Below are positions 1 to 11,306 of a DNA stretch of 64,000 nt, piece by piece. Both the position numbers and the translations under genes were made by a program. The DNA is from Petunia secreta (taxonomy: Eukaryota > Streptophyta > Magnoliopsida > Solanales > Solanaceae). Position 1 is the first letter of the stretch. Each line of letters begins with the position of its first letter. The notes under the pieces were generated by a model. The model searched no databases and was not told where the DNA came from. It worked only from the letters and a program-made list of their open reading frames with translations. Location of the stretch: positions 15,456,001-15,520,000 of the forward strand of contig JARKIP010000064.1 in NCBI GenBank assembly GCA_029990175.1, in the 5' to 3' direction.

Positions 1-1555
1 GAATTTGCAAATTAAAGGCATTCATCTATGGGTTTAAACAAGCGTCTTATTAATGGTATCACAAATTTCATTATGTTATTGTCTCATTTGGTTTCGAGAT
101 AATTCTTGGTGATTATTTTGTATACCACAAGGTCAGTGGGAGTAAGCATATTTCTCTGGTTTTGTATGTCTATGATATACTTCTTGGTCCATACGATATA
201 GGCTTGTTGTGTAAGTCCAAGATATTTTTGATAAAGAATTTAGAGATAAAATATCTTAGTGATGCAAGTTTTGAATAAGGATTCAGCTACATCGAGATTA
301 CTCTCGAGGAACTTTTGGATTATCACAAAAGCCTATATTGAAAAGGTATTAATGATTTGATAGACAAAATTTCAAATCAGGCGATACTCCTATGCTAAAG
401 AAGAAAGGTTCAATCTCAACAGTGCTCTAAGAATGATTTTGTGATTAAGAAAATGCAAAAGATTTATTGTGCTTTAGTTACAGATGTCTAATGCATACTT
501 AAGTTTGTATGCGTTCAAATATTGTGTGCATTATTCGGATGTTTGGCATATATTTGAGTAATGCTGAAATTAAGAATTAAGGAGTAGCCAACGGTTTATG
601 TTGTAATTATAGAGAACAAAAGATTTTAAGCCCACATACAGGAAGTCGGAAAAGTTAAAGATAATCAAGTATTTAGATACCGACTTCACTAGATACCAAG
701 ATAGTGCAAAGGCTCTATTTGTATACTTGGTGGATGAGCTATATAAGGAAGAGTGTTATATGGACACTCATAGCTCATCTCACCATGACAGTAAAGTTTA
801 TGGTGCATTATAAGGCATCAAAGTTATGGAATATGACTGCAGAATCTTGTCACTGGCTACAAATTAAGGATAAAGCTGAAAGACACTAAGGTTATTTGGT
901 GAGAATAAGTTAACAGTCTCATATTCCAATAACAACAGGAGTTCGGAAAAGTCAAAGCACATTGACATAAAGTTCCTGGTTGTTAAAGTTAGAGTTCAGA
1001 GTGGTCAGGTGTCTATAGAACATAATATAACAAACTCCATATTGTGGATCCACATACTAAGGGACTACCACCGAAGGCTTTTCATGAGCATAGTGCTCAT
1101 AGAGGTGGCATGTCAGTTAAGGATATTCAGTTTCAGTGGGAGTTTGTAACCTTTCAATGTTCTTTTATATAGACACACTTCAGTTTTGGTTTACGGTTTC
1201 AGTTTAAGGATATGTTATGGATATTTCTGCAGAAATAAAGTATTCGGTAAATTTTCCACTCTGACTTGTTTTTTGGTTGGACCAGTTGGAAATAGACATG
1301 TCTAGATCACATTACATGTAATTTCCACGCTACGCATCCATACTTGATCTATGTCATTTGGTTGTGTTGGTATACGTGATCAAGGAAGGTTTAGCTGCGA
1401 TATAATGCAGCGAAAGCCGCCTTGGTTCTATGTTGACATGATTGATGGACGAGATTGTTTAGAGGTACTTCAGTTTATGATAGCAAATATGTGGAGCTCA
1501 TAAGGTGATATACAATTATAAGGCTGTGTATATATGTGTAGTCCAAGTGGGAGAT
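1..1555 (+). mobile_element. Decayed Copia pol 3' end (partial element)
   Basis: This is the 3' half of a Ty1/Copia element that starts before the window. Around 130-190 a frame reads KVSGSKHISLVLYVYDILL, the reverse transcriptase active-site region, with the first Asp of the YVDD box changed to Tyr. Around 1051-1107 a frame reads HTKGLPPKAFHEHSAHRGG, typical of the last residues of Copia RNase H. Many stops and frameshifts separate these patches, so no protein can be made. A purine-rich tract at 1543-1554 and an LTR follow directly, which fixes the plus orientation. Confidence 0.8.
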
Positions 1556-2036
1556 TGTAAGAATTTATGGACTTACACATACATATGTATCAATAATAAT
1601 TGTATGTTGACTGCTATCATTAAAGATTGGCCCAATTAAAATGATCTACTAAAGTTTAAAGTTGAGGGGCCTAATTAAATACCTCATAAAGGATGGGTCT
1701 TATGTGTAGATACCCGGATGTATATTCTAATTAAATGATGGGCTTAATTAGAAATACATAAAGTGTGTGCAACTATAAATAGGGTTATGGTCCCCAAACC
1801 AGACGAGGGGTTTTCTTTTCTAATATCCCATCGTTGGAAGAGTGACAGCCACCCCACGTAATGGTTTGGAAGACCAAAGACCTTGATGGTGAAAAGTCAC
1901 ATAGACCTTGATGGTGAAAAGTCACAACCATTGCTATGGATTCAGGTACGCTTTCGCATTTAGTCTACTTTTCTTGGTGATTTGACATGATAGATCTTGG
2001 GGTAATTGTAGTTTAATCTACACTTTAGTTCCAACA
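1556..2036 (+). repeat. 3' LTR of the partial Copia element
   Basis: This block of about 481 bp starts with TG directly after the purine tract CCAAGTGGGAGA and ends with CA (TTCCAACA). Its position behind the Copia RNase H remnant identifies it as the 3' LTR. The partner 5' LTR is outside the window, so age cannot be estimated. The right edge is placed by the terminal CA and is less certain than the left edge. Confidence 0.65.
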
Positions 2037-2634
2037 CTTTTGTCCTTTTTTCTTGATACTTGGCAGAAGATTCTTTTTTTGAAAGGGACATTAGTTTTTC
2101 CTCCTTTACTATTTGTGCGAGAATTGTTGAACACAATTCTTAAGCTTGACTGTTTTTCCTAAAATCTTGGCATATACAACTATTTTTGCAGAAACAGTAA
2201 TTTTTTTTGTACTGCTACATGTGGTTTGTGATAAAGCCAAAAGTTGGTTTTGTTTTTTCTACCAGTAGCCCTTTTTTTTTTGCTTAAAGTTTTCTTGAAT
2301 CCCATTTTTCTCTTTTCTTGGTTTCAAGTACATGGTATCTATTTTTTATACCATGAACAAGAAAAGTTAAGAATTGTAAAATAGTTGAGAGCATGATCTT
2401 TAAGTTACAAGTATCAGTAATATTTTTAGTCAGACCAAGTACATACTACTAAATACTAAGGCAAACCTCTAATTCCTTGGCAAAATATTGTCAATTACTG
2501 GATATAGATACATTTTTTTCCTCTTAAACTACCATATAAAGTTTTAGTAAAACTTTATTGTGCGTCCTTCTTTAATATACACGTGTATATTTTATGGCAA
2601 CTCCTAATTTTTTCTGTATGTGTTACAGAAAATC
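2037..2634. other. Non-coding spacer ending in a 3' splice-site-like sequence
   Basis: This stretch is AT-rich with no gene or recognisable repeat. Its last part has a pyrimidine-rich run followed by TGTGTTACAG at about 2619-2628, which looks like a plant intron acceptor just before the next ORF. If that is right, this is intron sequence, and the Copia insertion to its left would lie in the same intron or at its edge. Confidence 0.4.
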
Positions 2635-3204
2635 ATGTCATGCCTAAGAAGGACGCCCATACGGGTTCGCACTGAAAGTCAGAGGAGAAGGGTGAAAGAT
2701 ATGATTGATATTTTGGCCAAATCTCCTCTAGCACCTAATACTAGTGAAGTAGATCTAGTATCTTTTGTGGAACATCTTATATTGGTTAATAAGTTAATTC
2801 AACAGACTGTGTGGTTTGGTGGTTTGTTAATAGATGAGGAAAAATATAAGGCATTACGATCAACCCTGTCATTTAATGAGTTCCATAGAGACATGCTTGA
2901 TAAAACTTGGAAAGAGATTCAAAACAAATTGGCTGGATCTTTCGTGTTGGTCGGACCTTACAGAATGTTAGTTCAGAATATTGTGCAGAAATTGTATAAC
3001 GATATTGCCATAAATATCCAGAAGACTGTGTGTCGTTCTATTGGACTACCTATGAGAGATAGAAATAGGTTGAATTTAGTTAGACCAGTGGTTCCGAGAG
3101 CCGGTTTTCTATTGCCCGATTTTCTATTGCCCCCTAATTTGTACAGGGCTCTTATTAAATCTATTCCAGTCCATGTGAAAGAATTTAAGTATAGGTCTGC
3201 TTAG
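2635..3204 (+). CDS. Unrecognised protein, 189 codons, possibly a 3'-terminal exon
   Basis: I do not recognise this protein. The frame is open for about 190 codons in a region where the neighbouring retroelement frames are broken. It is rich in Leu, Val, Arg and Lys, and mostly helical in appearance. It has no zinc-binding pattern, signal peptide or transmembrane segment. Near the C terminus there is a short internal echo, GFLLPDFLLPP. The nearest ATG is at 2635. An intron-acceptor-like TTACAG ends at about 2628, seven bases upstream and in frame, so it may be the last exon of a larger gene rather than a complete one. It is flanked by Copia elements at both sides. It could also be an unrecognised part of a repeat. 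Confidence 0.4.
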   Translation: MSCLRRTPIRVRTESQRRRVKDMIDILAKSPLAPNTSEVDLVSFVEHLILVNKLIQQTVWFGGLLIDEEKYKALRSTLSFNEFHRDMLDKTWKEIQNKLAGSFVLVGPYRMLVQNIVQKLYNDIAINIQKTVCRSIGLPMRDRNRLNLVRPVVPRAGFLLPDFLLPPNLYRALIKSIPVHVKEFKYRSA

Positions 3205-3583
3205 TATTAGTAGTTGTCTATGTGATGTAGTACTTGCATAAGTATGTAAATTTTTTTTGTTTGACTTTAGTGTATATGTTGATTGTTATTGTGTAAGTTG
3301 AATATTTCTATATTTGTTATAGAATTTGTTCCTTGTTTATTTTGTCTTGAATTTAAGTTATTTTAAGACAATGTATTCCTTGCATAGTTAATTATATTGG
3401 ATTTACTACATGTTAGTTCTTTAGATGATGATTGGGAACTTAGTGAACTTTCGATTCTAAATCTAATATGGAATAAATATTTATATAGTTAATTATTTTA
3501 AGGAATAATATGTATATGAATTTAGGCTTAAATTATGTACTTAGTTGTCTCACTTTAGTTTTATACTTGTTTTGAATATCAGT
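3205..3583. other. AT-rich spacer
   Basis: No gene, LTR end or primer-binding site is visible here. A 5' LTR for the following Copia element would be expected in this place. I see no match to its 3' LTR at 8752-9235 and no TGGTATCAGAGC primer site, so the element appears to be truncated at its 5' side. Confidence 0.5.
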
Positions 3584-4507
3584 ATGTCAACTGCTACTAA
3601 GAACATTGTCGCCGAGCTTAATAAAGGCGATAAGCTAAATGGCGACAATTATGAAATATGGAGTATGAAAATCCAGTATGTCTTGGAAGAGCAAGAGGCT
3701 CTTGAGGCTCTTAATGTGTTTCTGACGCCTCCTGAAGAAGGCAACACTGAACAACATGTGAGAGACCATCAGGCTTATCAGGCTTGGAGAAAGAAGAACT
3801 CTCTCGCTCGTATTACTTTGCTGAGTAGTATGGATAATGATATAATGAGAGAGTTCCGTGAGTATGACAATGCTAAGGACATGTGGTCCGCATTGAAAGA
3901 AAAATTTGGTCATACTTCAGTTGCTAAGTTGAGGGCACTTACTATTAAGTTTGATACTTATAAGAAACGCCCTGATCATACTATGCGTAAGCATCTACGT
4001 CATATGTCGAATATGGTGAATGAGCTAAAGGATGCTGGGCATGTATTGACTGAGGAGCAACAAGTCCAGGCGGTAATTCGTTCCTTACCTCAAAACTGGG
4101 AAAACATGAAAATGCACCTGACCCACAACGTTAGCATCAAAACAATGGAAGATGCTAAGCGTCATTTGGAACTCGAGGAAGAGCGCCTCGGGGTGGACAA
4201 AGCAGTAACAAGTGCGTATGTGGCAAGTTCTGGTCCAAAACGTGGACAAGGCAAAAAACGCAAGTATGGTGGGTTTTCTCAAAAGAAGGGGAAAGGACAA
4301 GCCTCTAAGAAACCTAAGACTAATCATCAAGGAAAGAAAGATGGTTCTTTTCAAAAGAAGAAAGTGGACATGGCTAAGCAGAAGTGCTACAACTGTGAGA
4401 ACAAAGGACATTATGCTCGTGATTGCCCCGAGCCTAAAAAGGTATATGACCTTATTCCAAATTTACATAGTGATGTAAATGTTTCTTATTCTGCTTATCT
4501 AACTTAA
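3584..4507 (+). pseudogene. Copia gag
   Basis: This is a capsid-like protein of about 307 residues that would package element RNA into virus-like particles. I chose the ATG at 3584 (MSTATKNIVAELNKGDKL) because the upstream extension of the frame looks non-coding. The N-terminal part has the Copia gag pattern (NYEIWSMKIQYVLEEQ). A basic Lys/Gln-rich stretch precedes one CCHC zinc knuckle, CYNCENKGHYARDC, at about 4387-4428. The frame then meets a TAA at 4505-4507, just before the protease in the same frame. Related elements usually run straight through, so this stop is probably a lesion. Programmed readthrough cannot be excluded. Confidence 0.85.
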
Positions 4508-7500
4508 TCTCATCCTATGTGGATTGTAGACTCGGGAGCCACCGACCATATAGCGAAGGATAGAGACGCCTTCGTGGAATTTCGACGAATTTCACATGGA
4601 GCAAGATGGATTTATGTAGGAAATAACTCCAAAGTGGAAGTTAAAGGGATTGGTACCTGCAAGCTTGACATGCGTGGTGGCCGAACTCTATTTCTACATG
4701 ATGTACTATTTGCCCCGTCAATTCGCCGAAATTTGGTCTCAGTTACTATGTTGATTAGTTTAGGATTTCATTTAGTCTTTCATGAACAAGGTCTTGATTT
4801 GTATTTGGCCAAGACAAAATATGGCACTGGTTATTTCTATGATGGTTTTATTGTATTGGATATTGTTCCTACTTTTAATAATAATAATAATATTAGTTTT
4901 TCCTTATTTACGTCTACTTCCAACTATGAAAATGATGTAAATACGTGGCATGCTAGGCTTGGCCATATTGGTCAACAAAGAATGAATCGCTTAGCCAAAG
5001 AAGGTCTTCTTGGCACTTTAGACAAAATTGATATGTCTACTTGTGAATTTTGCCTAGCTGGAAAAACTGCTAGAAAACCATTTGGAAAAGGTACTAAAGC
5101 CGATACTCCATTGCAATTAATCCATTCTGACATCTGTGGTCCAATGAATGTAAGGGCAAGACATGGTGCTATTTACTTCATCACGTTTATCGATGATTTT
5201 ACTCGATTTGGTTTTGTCTATTTGATTTCTCATAAATCTGAGGCTTTAAGTTGCTTCATCAAATTTATGAACTTAGTTGAGAATCAACTAGACAGAAAAA
5301 TCAAGGCTTTAAGAACCGATCGAGGAAGAGAATATTTGTCTGATGAGTTCAGACAATTATGTGATGAAAAGGGAATTCAAAGACAGTTGACTATTCCCTA
5401 CACTCCACAACAAAATGGTGTTGCGGAACGACGAAATAGAACCTTGTTGGAAATGGTTAGGTCAATGATGGCACAAGCAAAATTGCCTGTCACCTATTGG
5501 GGTGATGCATTGCTTACTGCTGCATTGTACTTAACCGTGTCCCTTCTAAATCAGTTACATCTACTCCATACGAGTTATGGACTAATCGAAAACCCGATTT
5601 GAGTTTTTTAAAGCCTTGGGGTTGTGCTGCATTTATCCATAATTCTTCTTCCCGATATGGAAAATTAGGTCCAAGGGGAAGAAAGTGTATCTTCATTCGA
5701 TACTCCGAACAATCTAAGGGTTATGTGTTCATAGGTGAACAAGATAATGACACTGTAACTGAAATTGAATCACGTGATGTTACATTCTTAGAGAATGATT
5801 TTCCTAAGCAGAGGGAGATAGGTCAGGACTTGTCTCTCTTCGAAACTGCGGACCAGACCGCTTCCGCTATAGATACACAAATGGATTTGGATGGTATTCA
5901 CCATCGTGATAATGAATCTGTTCCAATTGCCACCGATATACCATTCGAAGAAAATCCATTTAATGTTGCTGGTCCCAGTGGGAGTAACTCATCAATTGAT
6001 AAATCAATTTGTCAATCTCAAGCTCGACGAACGAGTCGTCCGCACGTTCCCCGTCGTCGATTTGAGATCGAAGGGAAAGCATTTATGGTTACTCCACAAT
6101 ACGAAGAAGAGCCAAGGAACGTAAATGAGGCTCTTACTTGCCCTGCTAAGGATAAATGGTTAAAAGCAATGGAGGAGGAGATGGAGTCTATGAAATTAAA
6201 CCAAGTATGGGAGTTGGTTGATCTACCTATGGGCCGGAAAGCTATGGGGAACAAGTGGGTTCTCAAGATCAAGCGTAAGGCCGATGGTAGTATTGAGAGA
6301 TATAAAGCTCGCCTAGTAGCTAAGGGGTATACACAACAGGAAGGAATTGATTATGAGGAAACTTTTTCGCCCGTTGTCCGTTTTACTTAAATAAGGCTAA
6401 TTTTGTCAATAGTGGCTAATTTGGATCTTGAGTTGCATCAAATGGATGTTAAAACTGCATTTCTCAATGGAGAACTAGAAGAAGAAATCTACATGGCACA
6501 ACCTGTAGGTTTCGTGAAAAAAGGCCAAGAGCATAAAGTATGCCGACTTCGTAGGTCAATTTATGGTCTTAAACAATCTTCTAGACAATGGTATTTACGT
6601 TTCCATAATGCAATCATATCATACGATTTCACTATGATTCATGAAGACCATTGTGTGTACATCAAAAGGTCCAAAGATAAGTTTGTGATCTTATCATTGT
6701 ATGTAGACGACATACTTATAGCTGCATGTGACTTTGAGTATGTGAAAGAAGTGAAAGAGTGGTTATCATCAACATTTGAGATGAAAGATATGGGTGAAGC
6801 GTCGTACATTCTTGGAGTTAAGATTTCAAGAGATCGTTCAAAGAGATTGTTGTCTCTTTCACAAGAGCCTTACATCAAGAAGGTTCTTGAACGATTTAAT
6901 ATGCAGGACTGCAAACCCATAAACACTCCTGTTTCTAAGGCTGAAGCTTTAAGTCGGAGGATGTGTCCTCAGACTCCACAAGAGATGGAACAAATGAGAA
7001 GGGTTCCTTATGCCAATGCAATCTGTTGTCTTATGTACGCTATGATGTGTACTAGACCTGATATCTGTTATGCTGTTGGGTTAGTTAGCAGATATCAGTC
7101 TAATCCAGGACAACAACACTGGAAAGCAGTTAAAAGGATACTACGGTATCTTAAAAGCACAGTTGACTACTCCTTGTGTTACCAAGGTGATGATCTGCAA
7201 CTAAGAGGCTACACTGATGCTGATTGGGGAGGAGATTTAGATGAGAGAAAATCAACCTCTGGATATGTATTCTTGTTGAACAATGGCGCCATATCATGGA
7301 GCAGCAAGAAACAATCATGCATAGCTTTATCTACAATGGAAGCTGAGTTTGTAGCACTTTCAGCCGCTGTGCAAGAATCTGTTTGGCTTAAACGTTTTCT
7401 GGTACACTTGGGTGTGTATGACAATGCTGTTGAACCAGTAACCATCAATTGCGATAGTCAAGCTGCAATAGCTTACACAAAGGATCCCAAGTACCATGGC

Positions 7501-7674
7501 AAGACTAAACATATTGATATTAAGTATAATTTTGTTAGAGACTTGGTAGTACATAAAGAAGTGAATGTGAAATACATATCTACGCATCATATGGTAGCAG
7601 ATCCCTTAACGAAACCCATAGCATGTGATGCTTATGAGAAACATGTGAAGTCGTTGGGATTGCGTAGGTGCTAA
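4508..7674 (+). pseudogene. Copia pol (protease, integrase, RT, RNase H), broken
   Basis: This is the enzymatic polyprotein of the element. The protease motif WIVDSGATDH is at about 4520. The integrase begins with the GAG-pre-integrase segment (WHARLGHIGQQRMNRL, about 4946) and contains the catalytic region with IHSDICGPM, RTDRGREY and PQQNGVAERRNR. The reverse transcriptase has KWVLKIKRKADGS, DVKTAFLNGELEEEIYM and the active-site box YVDDILIA near 6700. RNase H has GYTDADWGGDLDERKSTSGY and SKKQSCIALSTMEAEF. A one-base indel near 5525 shifts the frame within integrase, and a stop at 6388-6390 interrupts RT. The protein ends at 7674. Confidence 0.9.
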
Positions 7675-8751
7675 TGTATTTTTTTTATTATTTTACTTTT
7701 TCCCAATTCATGTTCATGTAAAAACTACATCATTTTTTTTTTTGAAGTTAATGATAGTTGAAGCCTAATTATCCATATTTGTTGGTTCATATACATATAA
7801 ATTTTATGTTTGGAACATAAAATTCGAGTATAAGAAGTATGTCGGACAGACAAAAGATTGGCCTATTCACACAGGCAATCGCCTCTATTATCTAAGTGAC
7901 TAATAGGGATGAGACAATTATAAACTTATTATTATCGAAAGTGATAATAATAGAGAGCGAAAAGTTTATAATATAAATGTCGTTTCTTTAAACATTTAAT
8001 CAAGTGTGATTAAGAGTGATGTCTGTCTTAATTGCAAGATGTGAGTTATGTTGATAGAAAGTGGAACGAGTAGATTTGTGAACTCAAAGTTAGACATAGG
8101 TTGTCTGAACTATCATCTGCACAGTATTTATTTATTTATTTATTTTTGAACAGACATACGCTCCATGGGAAAGGAGTTAATACTGTGATACGTGAATCAT
8201 ACCACGTATGCATAAGATGACCTTATGGCGGTACAAGTTAAAATCTCTACTTGCTACCGTGTGAAGCCATGAAAATTACAAGTAATTTTCCCTATCATAC
8301 CCTCATGACTTTGATCAGTTTCTCAAGATTCAATTTGGTGTTTGCTATCTTAGGGTGTTTCCAAGAGATCATGAATGATTCGGTCTGGCGGGACATTTCT
8401 AGAAAAGCAAATCGAGTTGAGATTAAGATATTCTTGAGATGAGCAAGATCATTGAGTATTGTCACATTAGTTGTGTTCATTGACCGGTCCTTTATGTTTG
8501 CCTTGAGACAAGAACATAATGATGAACTCAAATTAATACAAAGAGATTGTGATAGAGATGAATGTGATAAATGATCTAGGGTATTGCATACTTTAATCTA
8601 CTCCAAGACGCCGTTGATCGAGATGTTATATATTCCTAACAGATGTATAGCAATGCGCTCTCGTAGTATGCACTGGTCACACGGTCTAGTCGTAATGTAT
8701 GAAAGTTACAGACTTGGGATGAGAGTTGACCCACTATGTGTGAGTGGGAGA
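7675..8751 (+). other. Non-coding 3' region of the Copia element
   Basis: About 1.1 kb lies between the pol stop and the presumed LTR. It is AT-rich with no long ORF. It ends in GAGTGGGAGA (8742-8751), a polypurine tract of the same kind as the one at 1543-1554. Confidence 0.6.
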
Positions 8752-8839
8752 TGAAGGAAATTGGATCGGGTCACCCATGTGGGTCAACCCGGATCCATCC
8801 CAAAATAATAATTATATTATCAAATATATATTAGTTATA

Positions 8840-8874
<35 letters not shown>

Positions 8875-9235
8875 TTGATTAAATAAAGAAGAAAAGGAAA
8901 AGACACAACTTTTCCTTTTAAACGTTGTTTTCACTGCATAAAAAGGAAGCGTCCCTTTTCCTGCAGAACACCTTTTTTCCTAACGCAAGAAAAAAGCAGT
9001 TTTCTTCCTCCTTCTTCTTCTTCTCTCAAATCCTAGTTCCTAAGCAATTTCAATTGAAGACACTTCACCGAAATTAGCAAGGAACAAACGTCTGTACAAG
9101 GTACGATTTTAGACTGTGGATATTTGATACAATTCTTGTTAATTTACATGTAATTGTGTTATTGATTAGTGAAACGAATACGGTTGTCTGGTGAACTTTG
9201 TGTTCTAGAATTATTCTTCAGTTTGAAATCCTACA
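8752..9235 (+). repeat. Probable 3' LTR of the Copia element
   Basis: The LTR starts with TGAAGGAAATTGG directly after the polypurine tract and probably ends at the CA of CCTACA near 9235. It contains a (TTA)n microsatellite at about 8848-8877 and a pyrimidine-rich leader-like stretch near 9000-9030. The left edge is well supported. The right edge is only an estimate because there is no 5' copy for comparison. Confidence 0.5.
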
Positions 9236-9429
9236 AAAACTTGTTTTAGATCCTATAAAAAAATTATATATGGAAAAGACATTAATTTATCAGGGTCTTG
9301 TGTTTATGTTTGACAACAAAATTAAAAACTTTGAGAGTAGGTATCAACAATTCAACATATGAACGATTTTTTTTAATGATATGATTATGTTCAATTATTA
9401 AAAATACTCCAAGCAAAGAATAAAGATAT

Positions 9430-9875
9430 TAACGATGACATCACACATTATATGGGGATTGGTTGAAATGTAGAGTCGGTTCCAGTGTCCTATGTGATAA
9501 GAAAGTGCCCGGTAGACATAAGGATAAATTACGTATAATGATTGTTAGACCAACTATGTTGTATGGACTGAGTTTTGGCCAGTCAAGAAAACCCATGTTC
9601 AAAAGATCCAAAGCCACAATGAGGATGCTTAGATGGACGTGTTGATATACTAGGATAGATAAAATTAGGAACGAAGTCGGACGTGATAAGGCGGTAGTAG
9701 CCTCAAAGGTGGACAAGATGCGGGAAGCGAGTCTGAGATAGTTCTGGCATGAAAAATGAGGAGCACAGATACCCCAATGAGGAGGTGCGAGAAGTTCAAA
9801 GTGTTGGGTCTACGAAGAGGTAGAGATACACCGAGGAAGAATTGGGGCGAAGTAATTAGGCAAGACATGGCTCTG
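9430..9875 (+). mobile_element. LINE reverse transcriptase C-terminal remnant
   Basis: Broken frames read the familiar tail of plant non-LTR retrotransposon ORF2: VLCDKKVPGRHKDKLR, MIVRPTMLYG, MRMLRW, DKIRNEV and finally NWGEVIRQDMAL followed by a natural stop at the right end. Several frameshifts and stops show that it is inactive. The element lacks its 5' part, as is usual for LINE insertions. The Athila-like LTR begins immediately after it, at 9876. Confidence 0.75.
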
Positions 9876-11254
9876 TGACGAGCTCTTGGAATATAGGATT
9901 TTATGCTCGTACTCTCTCAAATTATAGTATAGTTTAAGAGATCGTCCCACAGAGATTGAAACCACCTAGGCTACAGATTTATATTATCTTTGTTACTATT
10001 TGAGAGAACTAGTTTGATGAGATGGAAATTGTTTAATAGTCCTAAAATATTAAATAATGTTAGAGTAAATATTTTTTTTGAATTTTTTAAATAAAAAAAA
10101 ATAAAGATAAAGGTTGATATACTTTGAATCAGCAAGATAAAACTATTACAATAAAATCAAAATTTCATTATTTGTTCTCTATTTAATGACAGGATCGCTT
10201 ATTTCTAATACAACCAAATCACATAAAAGTAACCAATTAATAATACCTCTTTCGGTTAATGTAGTTAATCGATTGACAGTGAAACATAGACCTTGTTCAA
10301 AGAATGATCATTTATTTCTAATACAACCACTTCACTTAACCACAATATATTAATATCACCATTCACGCTTATACTATTAATTTATTGAAAGTCAGTGACG
10401 TTAAACAATAATTGATTAATAACACCTCTTTCAATTAGTGTAGTTAACCGACTAAAGTAATGATTAAACAAGAAGTATCTTAGTTGAGTACACCAAGTGA
10501 GCAAAAACCTCTTTCGATTAGCTTTTACTAAATCAATAATCTTATTTGAATCAACTCCTCCGTGAGAATTAGAATTGAAAGAAATAAGATAAAGATTATG
10601 GTTAACTCTGGTGTGTAAAGATCATAAAGAGAAAAACCCCTACGTAAGTATATAATAAAATCAAGACTTCCATTATAAAAACTTTATGAAGCTTCTACTA
10701 ATATCCCAACCATAGAAAATTTCTACACTATGGAGAAAATAAAATAGTATTCCTACAAAGAAGAAATAATTTATAAAACTAAAACAAAGCGAATAGAGAG
10801 ACGTGTTTTTATACAGAAGATGTGATATATTTTCTTCTCAACAAATACAGGCTATATTATAGAGAAACGTGCATGTCAAAAGCTCCACCGTGCAAAGCTA
10901 CTAATGCCATTGATGGCATTTTCTTGTCATTTTTCCACTAATGCGAGCCATCGATGGCATAGGTGTCTTTTTCTTCCTTTTTCCCTCTAATGTGAATTCG
11001 GTAATGCCATTGGTGGTATTTCTTCATTCTTTTCCCACTGAAGTGAGCCTTCGATGCCATTTTCATCTTTCCCAGTAATGTGAAATCACTAATGCCATTG
11101 GTGGCATTTCTTCATTTTTTTCGCACTGATGTGAGCCACCGACTGCATCAGTGCCACTTTTTTTTTCTTTTCTTGCTTTTGCGTTCTTTCCTTTCCTGGA
11201 AGACTGTTTTGTGTATTTGCACATTTTGAAGATAACATCATATATTTTATATAA

Positions 11255-11286
<32 letters not shown>

Positions 11287-11292
11287 CTATCA
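9876..11292 (-). repeat. 3' LTR of the outer Athila-like element
   Basis: About 1417 bp. On the minus strand it starts TGATAGTTATATATAT and ends GAGCTCGTCA. It matches 14132-14942 and 40437-40783 as a direct repeat and 34522-35872 in inverted orientation. It contains a (TA)n run near 11258-11284. Close to its 5' end (10880-11160) it has imperfect repeats of 60-70 bp built around ATGCCAT..ATGGCAT palindromes. Confidence 0.88.
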
Positions 11293-11306
11293 AATATCCC
11301 CAAACT
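11293..11306 (-). other. Polypurine tract beside the 3' LTR
   Basis: On the minus strand this reads about AAGTTTGGGGATATT, directly before the LTR start TGATAG. It is the expected plus-strand priming site, and it matches AAGTGTGGGGGTATT before the 3' LTR of the second copy (38680-38693). Confidence 0.65.

Larger units (their letters stand above)
3584..9235 (+). mobile_element. 5'-truncated Copia retrotransposon
   Basis: This Ty1/Copia element has gag, protease, integrase, reverse transcriptase and RNase H in the Copia order, then about 1 kb of non-coding 3' sequence and a probable 3' LTR. No 5' LTR was found. Three coding lesions make it non-autonomous: an in-frame stop between gag and protease (4505-4507), a frameshift near 5525, and an in-frame stop at 6388-6390. 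Otherwise the protein sequence is well preserved, so the element is of moderate age. Confidence 0.85.

Noticed and set aside
704..889. Plus-strand ORF of 61 codons in the left Copia remnant
   Set aside because: It lies out of frame across a decayed RNase H region and shows no independent features.
4500..4520. Programmed stop-codon readthrough between Copia gag and protease
   Set aside because: The stop is in frame, but the element has two other lesions, and close Copia relatives usually have a single gag-pol frame. A simple nonsense mutation is more likely.
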